A stretch of DNA of 64,000 bases, from assembly GCA_021793295.1 (NCBI GenBank), contig JAJYTA010000003.1, positions 1 through 64,000 on the forward strand, in the 5' to 3' direction. Source of the DNA: Actinomycetes bacterium. GTDB lineage: Bacteria > Actinomycetota > Actinomycetes > Jiangellales > Jiangellaceae. The notes beneath the pieces were generated by a model. It was not told where the DNA came from, made no database searches, and was given only the letters and a program-made list of their open reading frames with translations. Below, piece after piece: positions 61,478 to 64,000 of this stretch (the stretch's first letter is position 1; the number at the start of each line of letters is the position of its first letter). Made by a program: the position numbers and the translations under genes.

Positions 61478-62461
61478 TCACGATCGACGATCGTAAGCCA
61501 GCGCCTGCTCCACGAGGTCGGCGGCGTCGAATGGCAGCCAGGTGATGCGCTCGTCCTTGCCGAACCACGCATGCTGGCGGCGGGCGAAGCGGCGCGTAGC
61601 TCGCACGGTCTCGTCCTGCGCCTCCTGCTCGCTGCACTCGCCGGCCAGGAACGCCAGCACCTGGGCATAGCCGAGGGCGCGACTGGCCGTGGGCCCCTGC
61701 CGCAGGCCCTGGGCCTCCAGCCGGCGGACCTCGTCGACGAGCCCGAGCTCCCACATCCGCCGGACCCGCAGCTCGATGCGTTCGTCGAGCACCGGACGAG
61801 GCACGTCCAGGCCGATCTGGACGACGTCGTCGTAGGCGTAACGCCGCGGCGGCAGCGTTGCGGTGAACGGTCGGCCGGTCAGCTCGATGACCTCCAGCGC
61901 CCGGACCACCCGGCGCCCGTTGGTGGGCAGGATCGCCGCTGCCGCGGCCGGGTCGCGCTCACGCAGCCGCGCGTGCATCGCCGGTGCACCGTACTCGGCC
62001 AATTCGTCGCTCAGCCGGGCACGCACTTGTGGATCGGTCCCCGGGAACTCGAACTGGTCGAGGATGGCCCGGACGTACAGCGCGCTTCCCCCGACCAGGA
62101 CCGGGACCACCCCGCGGCGCCGGCAATCGGCCACCGCGGCGCGGGCGAGCCGCTGGAACTCCGCCACCGTGGCCGGGCGGGTGACGTCGTAGAGGTCGAG
62201 CAGGTGGTGCGGCACGCCACGCCGCTCAGCAACCGGGAGCTTGGCCGTACCGACGTCCATGCCTCGATAGATCTGCATCGAGTCGGCGTTGATGATCTCA
62301 CCGCCGACGCGTACGGCGAGGTCGACGGCCAGATCGCTCTTGCCGGCCGCCGTGGGGCCGACCACGGCGACGACCGGCGGCTGATCACTCTGGCGCACAG
62401 CAGTCAGTGTCGCACCAGTGGTGCGCGAATCCACATCGGGCGCCCGGTGTCCCACCACCAT
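61478..62461 (-). CDS. miaA: tRNA dimethylallyltransferase
   Basis: An enzyme of about 327 residues that isopentenylates A37 of tRNAs reading U-initial codons. It has the P-loop VVGPTAAGKSDLAVDLA, then NADSMQIYRGMDVGTAKL, HHLLDLYDV, LVGGSALYVRAILD and the C-terminal RRQHAWFGKDERITWL. The ATG at 62459-62461 overlaps the stop of the multicopper oxidase by one base (TGATG); about 27 residues precede the P-loop segment, so a later start is possible. It pairs with dapF downstream. The upstream partner, an oxidase, is unusual for miaA. Confidence 0.94.
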   Translation of the reverse strand: MVVGHRAPDVDSRTTGATLTAVRQSDQPPVVAVVGPTAAGKSDLAVDLAVRVGGEIINADSMQIYRGMDVGTAKLPVAERRGVPHHLLDLYDVTRPATVAEFQRLARAAVADCRRRGVVPVLVGGSALYVRAILDQFEFPGTDPQVRARLSDELAEYGAPAMHARLRERDPAAAAAILPTNGRRVVRALEVIELTGRPFTATLPPRRYAYDDVVQIGLDVPRPVLDERIELRVRRMWELGLVDEVRRLEAQGLRQGPTASRALGYAQVLAFLAGECSEQEAQDETVRATRRFARRQHAWFGKDERITWLPFDAADLVEQALAYDRRS

Positions 62462-64000
62462 CAACGGATCTCCATGTTGGCCATCATCGCCATGTCCTCG
62501 TGCTCGAGGTTATGACAATGGAAGACGTATCGCCCCGGCTCTGCGTCGAAGGGGATCAGGATGCGGGCCCGCTCCCCCTCGACCAGGTCGATCGTGTCCT
62601 TCCAGCCGGCGTCGGTGGGCTTGGGTTCATCGTCGTTGCGCGACAGGACCTTGAACGACACGACATGCAGGTGGACCGGGTGGGCGGGATCGCTGTGCAG
62701 TTCCCACACCTCGCTCGTACCGGCAACGGGGTCGGCATCCGCACGGCGCGGATCGAACATCTCGCCGTTGATCGTCCACATCGACATGCCGTCGCGTTCT
62801 CCGGCCTGGTCGAAGTCGAAGGTGCGGGTGGCGACCGAGCTCGACTCGGTCAGCGCATCGAAGTCACTCATGTCGGCCAGCCGATCCGGGACGTCTCCGC
62901 CCTCGCCGTCGCCCGGGCCGGCCACCCGGAAGCGCATGACCTGTTCGGTCGAGCCTTCACCGAGCCTGTCCACCAGGGTGAACTCGCTGCCGGCCGGCTG
63001 TCCGGTGAAGTCGAGGACGACGTCGAACCGCTCGGCCTGGGCGATGGGGATGCTCTCGTGCCGTACCGGCGCCCCGAGCAGCCCGCCGTCGCTGCCGATC
63101 TGGATGAACGGCGCCTCGTCGGGCTCCGGGTCGAGCGCGAGTTCCATCCGGCGCGCGTTCGAGGCGTTGAGAATGCGGAACCGGTACCGAGACGCCGTCA
63201 CCTCGAGCACCGGCCAGGGTGCGCCGTTGACGAGAACGACATCGCCCAGGACCCCGTCCATGAAGTCCTCGGTGACCCCGGGCGCGCCGGTCAGCGACGG
63301 ATCGCGGGCCGGGTACCGGAACGCACCGGCGGAGTCGAACGAACGGTCACAGATCATCAGTGGGATGTCGTTGGCGCCGGCCGGCAGCCCCAGCGACTCT
63401 TCCTCGTCGTCGACGACGAGGTGGAACCCCGCGAGGCCGCGCCACACCGCCGGGCCGGTGAAATCCATCCGGTGATCGTGATACCAGAGCGTCGCGGCGC
63501 GCTGCTGCATCGGATAGACGTAGTCGCGAAAACCGTGTGACACCTCGCCCACCATCTCCGCGTGGTGGCCGTACATCTCCGCCTCGCTCCCGGGCGGAAG
63601 GACGAGGTCGATCGGGTAGCCGTCGCTGTCGGCCGGGGTGCGCCCGCCGTGTAGGTGCACCACGGTCGGCACGGGCAGCCGGTTCGTGTGCCGTACGACG
63701 GTTCGCCGCCCGCTCCGCGACACGATCGTCGGGCCGGGGAAGTTGCCCTCGTAGCCCCACACGGGGGTCTGCAGCCCGGGCAGGGTCTCTCGAGCGGCTT
63801 CGCGCTGAACGATCTCGTAGTAGTCCGTGGTCTCGTCGCGCCGAACCGGTTGGAGTACCGGCGGAATCGGCAACGCCACCTGGAACGGTTCCGGTAGGTC
63901 GAGTTCGCTGTCCACCACGACACCGGTGACCCCGCCGACCTCGGACAGCGAACAGCTGCCCAGGACAGGACCGGCCAACGCCAGCCCACCGGCCGCCCGG
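62461..64000 (-). CDS. Multicopper oxidase, exported, 5' end beyond the window
   Basis: A laccase/CueO/CotA-type oxidase of at least 513 residues, open to the right edge. The copper motifs are HLHGG and LWYHDH early, HPVHLHVVSF late, and the terminal HCHNLEHEDMAMM that binds the type 1, 2 and 3 coppers. The last bases of the window translate to RAAGGLALAGPVLGSCSL, which looks like the end of a signal peptide with a lipobox (LGSC), so it is probably a surface lipoprotein, possibly Tat-exported; the true start is missing. Three cupredoxin domains are inferred. It may oxidise copper(I), manganese or phenolics. It overlaps miaA by one base. Confidence 0.9.
   Translation of the reverse strand, partial: RAAGGLALAGPVLGSCSLSEVGGVTGVVVDSELDLPEPFQVALPIPPVLQPVRRDETTDYYEIVQREAARETLPGLQTPVWGYEGNFPGPTIVSRSGRRTVVRHTNRLPVPTVVHLHGGRTPADSDGYPIDLVLPPGSEAEMYGHHAEMVGEVSHGFRDYVYPMQQRAATLWYHDHRMDFTGPAVWRGLAGFHLVVDDEEESLGLPAGANDIPLMICDRSFDSAGAFRYPARDPSLTGAPGVTEDFMDGVLGDVVLVNGAPWPVLEVTASRYRFRILNASNARRMELALDPEPDEAPFIQIGSDGGLLGAPVRHESIPIAQAERFDVVLDFTGQPAGSEFTLVDRLGEGSTEQVMRFRVAGPGDGEGGDVPDRLADMSDFDALTESSSVATRTFDFDQAGERDGMSMWTINGEMFDPRRADADPVAGTSEVWELHSDPAHPVHLHVVSFKVLSRNDDEPKPTDAGWKDTIDLVEGERARILIPFDAEPGRYVFHCHNLEHEDMAMMANMEIR

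Noticed and set aside
1-64000. tRNA, rRNA or insertion-sequence genes
   Set aside because: None recognised: no CCA-ended cloverleaf, no rRNA-like stretches, and no transposase or integrase motifs in any frame.

Overview
This 64-kb window is GC-rich chromosomal DNA from a filamentous or rod-shaped actinobacterium. The evidence is codon use, frequent GTG starts, the actinobacterial order of the division and cell-wall (dcw) genes, DivIVA/SepF/YggT downstream of ftsZ, a translational T-box on ileS, class II (B12-dependent) ribonucleotide reductase next to nrdR, and lexA beside a LysM protein. The genus cannot be fixed from sequence alone; a deep-branching spore-former-like lineage such as Jiangellales is a guess. 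No tRNA, rRNA, CRISPR array, prophage or complete insertion sequence was seen.

Layout. 1-9 kb is accessory metabolism: a repeat-rich end, an acyl-CoA synthetase coupled to an aminoglycoside-phosphotransferase-like kinase, an aldo/keto reductase divergent from a regulator, an IclR - KDPG aldolase - KDG kinase operon, a cephalosporin-C deacetylase-type esterase and a YbaK deacylase. 9-17 kb, mostly minus strand, holds a small membrane protein, dnaE, a chorismate mutase fused to a degenerate DAHP-synthase-like domain, an RluD-type pseudouridine synthase, a DksA/TraR protein and a DUF167 protein. ileS, with its T-box leader, runs the other way at 17-20 kb.

20-41 kb is the dcw cluster, all minus strand, read from mraZ down: mraZ, rsmH, ftsL, ftsI, murE, murF, mraY, murD, ftsW, murG, murC, ftsQ, ftsZ, pgeF, sepF, yggT, divIVA. 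Many junctions overlap by 4 bp (ATGA, GTGA or TTGA), so the lipid II synthesis and septation genes look translationally coupled. The block is broken once, between ftsQ and ftsZ, by an oppositely oriented AbiEi/DUF559-type gene lying between two copies of a 150-bp repeat element. ftsI carries a roughly 208-residue basic, low-complexity tail before its membrane anchor.

41-49 kb holds moxR - DUF58 - transglutaminase (tgpA-like), then DUF3040, a methyltransferase, a YghZ-type aldo/keto reductase and a spermidine-synthase-like protein. 49-64 kb is the conserved nrdJ - nrdR - LysM - lexA - dinG region, then an S9 peptidase, hflX, dapF, miaA and a multicopper oxidase cut by the window end.

The most unusual content is non-coding. 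(1) A family of about 150-bp elements occurs three times (13.3, 24.5 and 25.8 kb). Each has three direct copies and one inverted copy of an 18-bp motif at nearly identical spacing, and two of them flank the inserted gene in the dcw cluster. (2) An element of about 75-85 bp starts directly after the stop codons of both ileS and hflX. Short tandem repeats lie near 0.2 and 26.1 kb.
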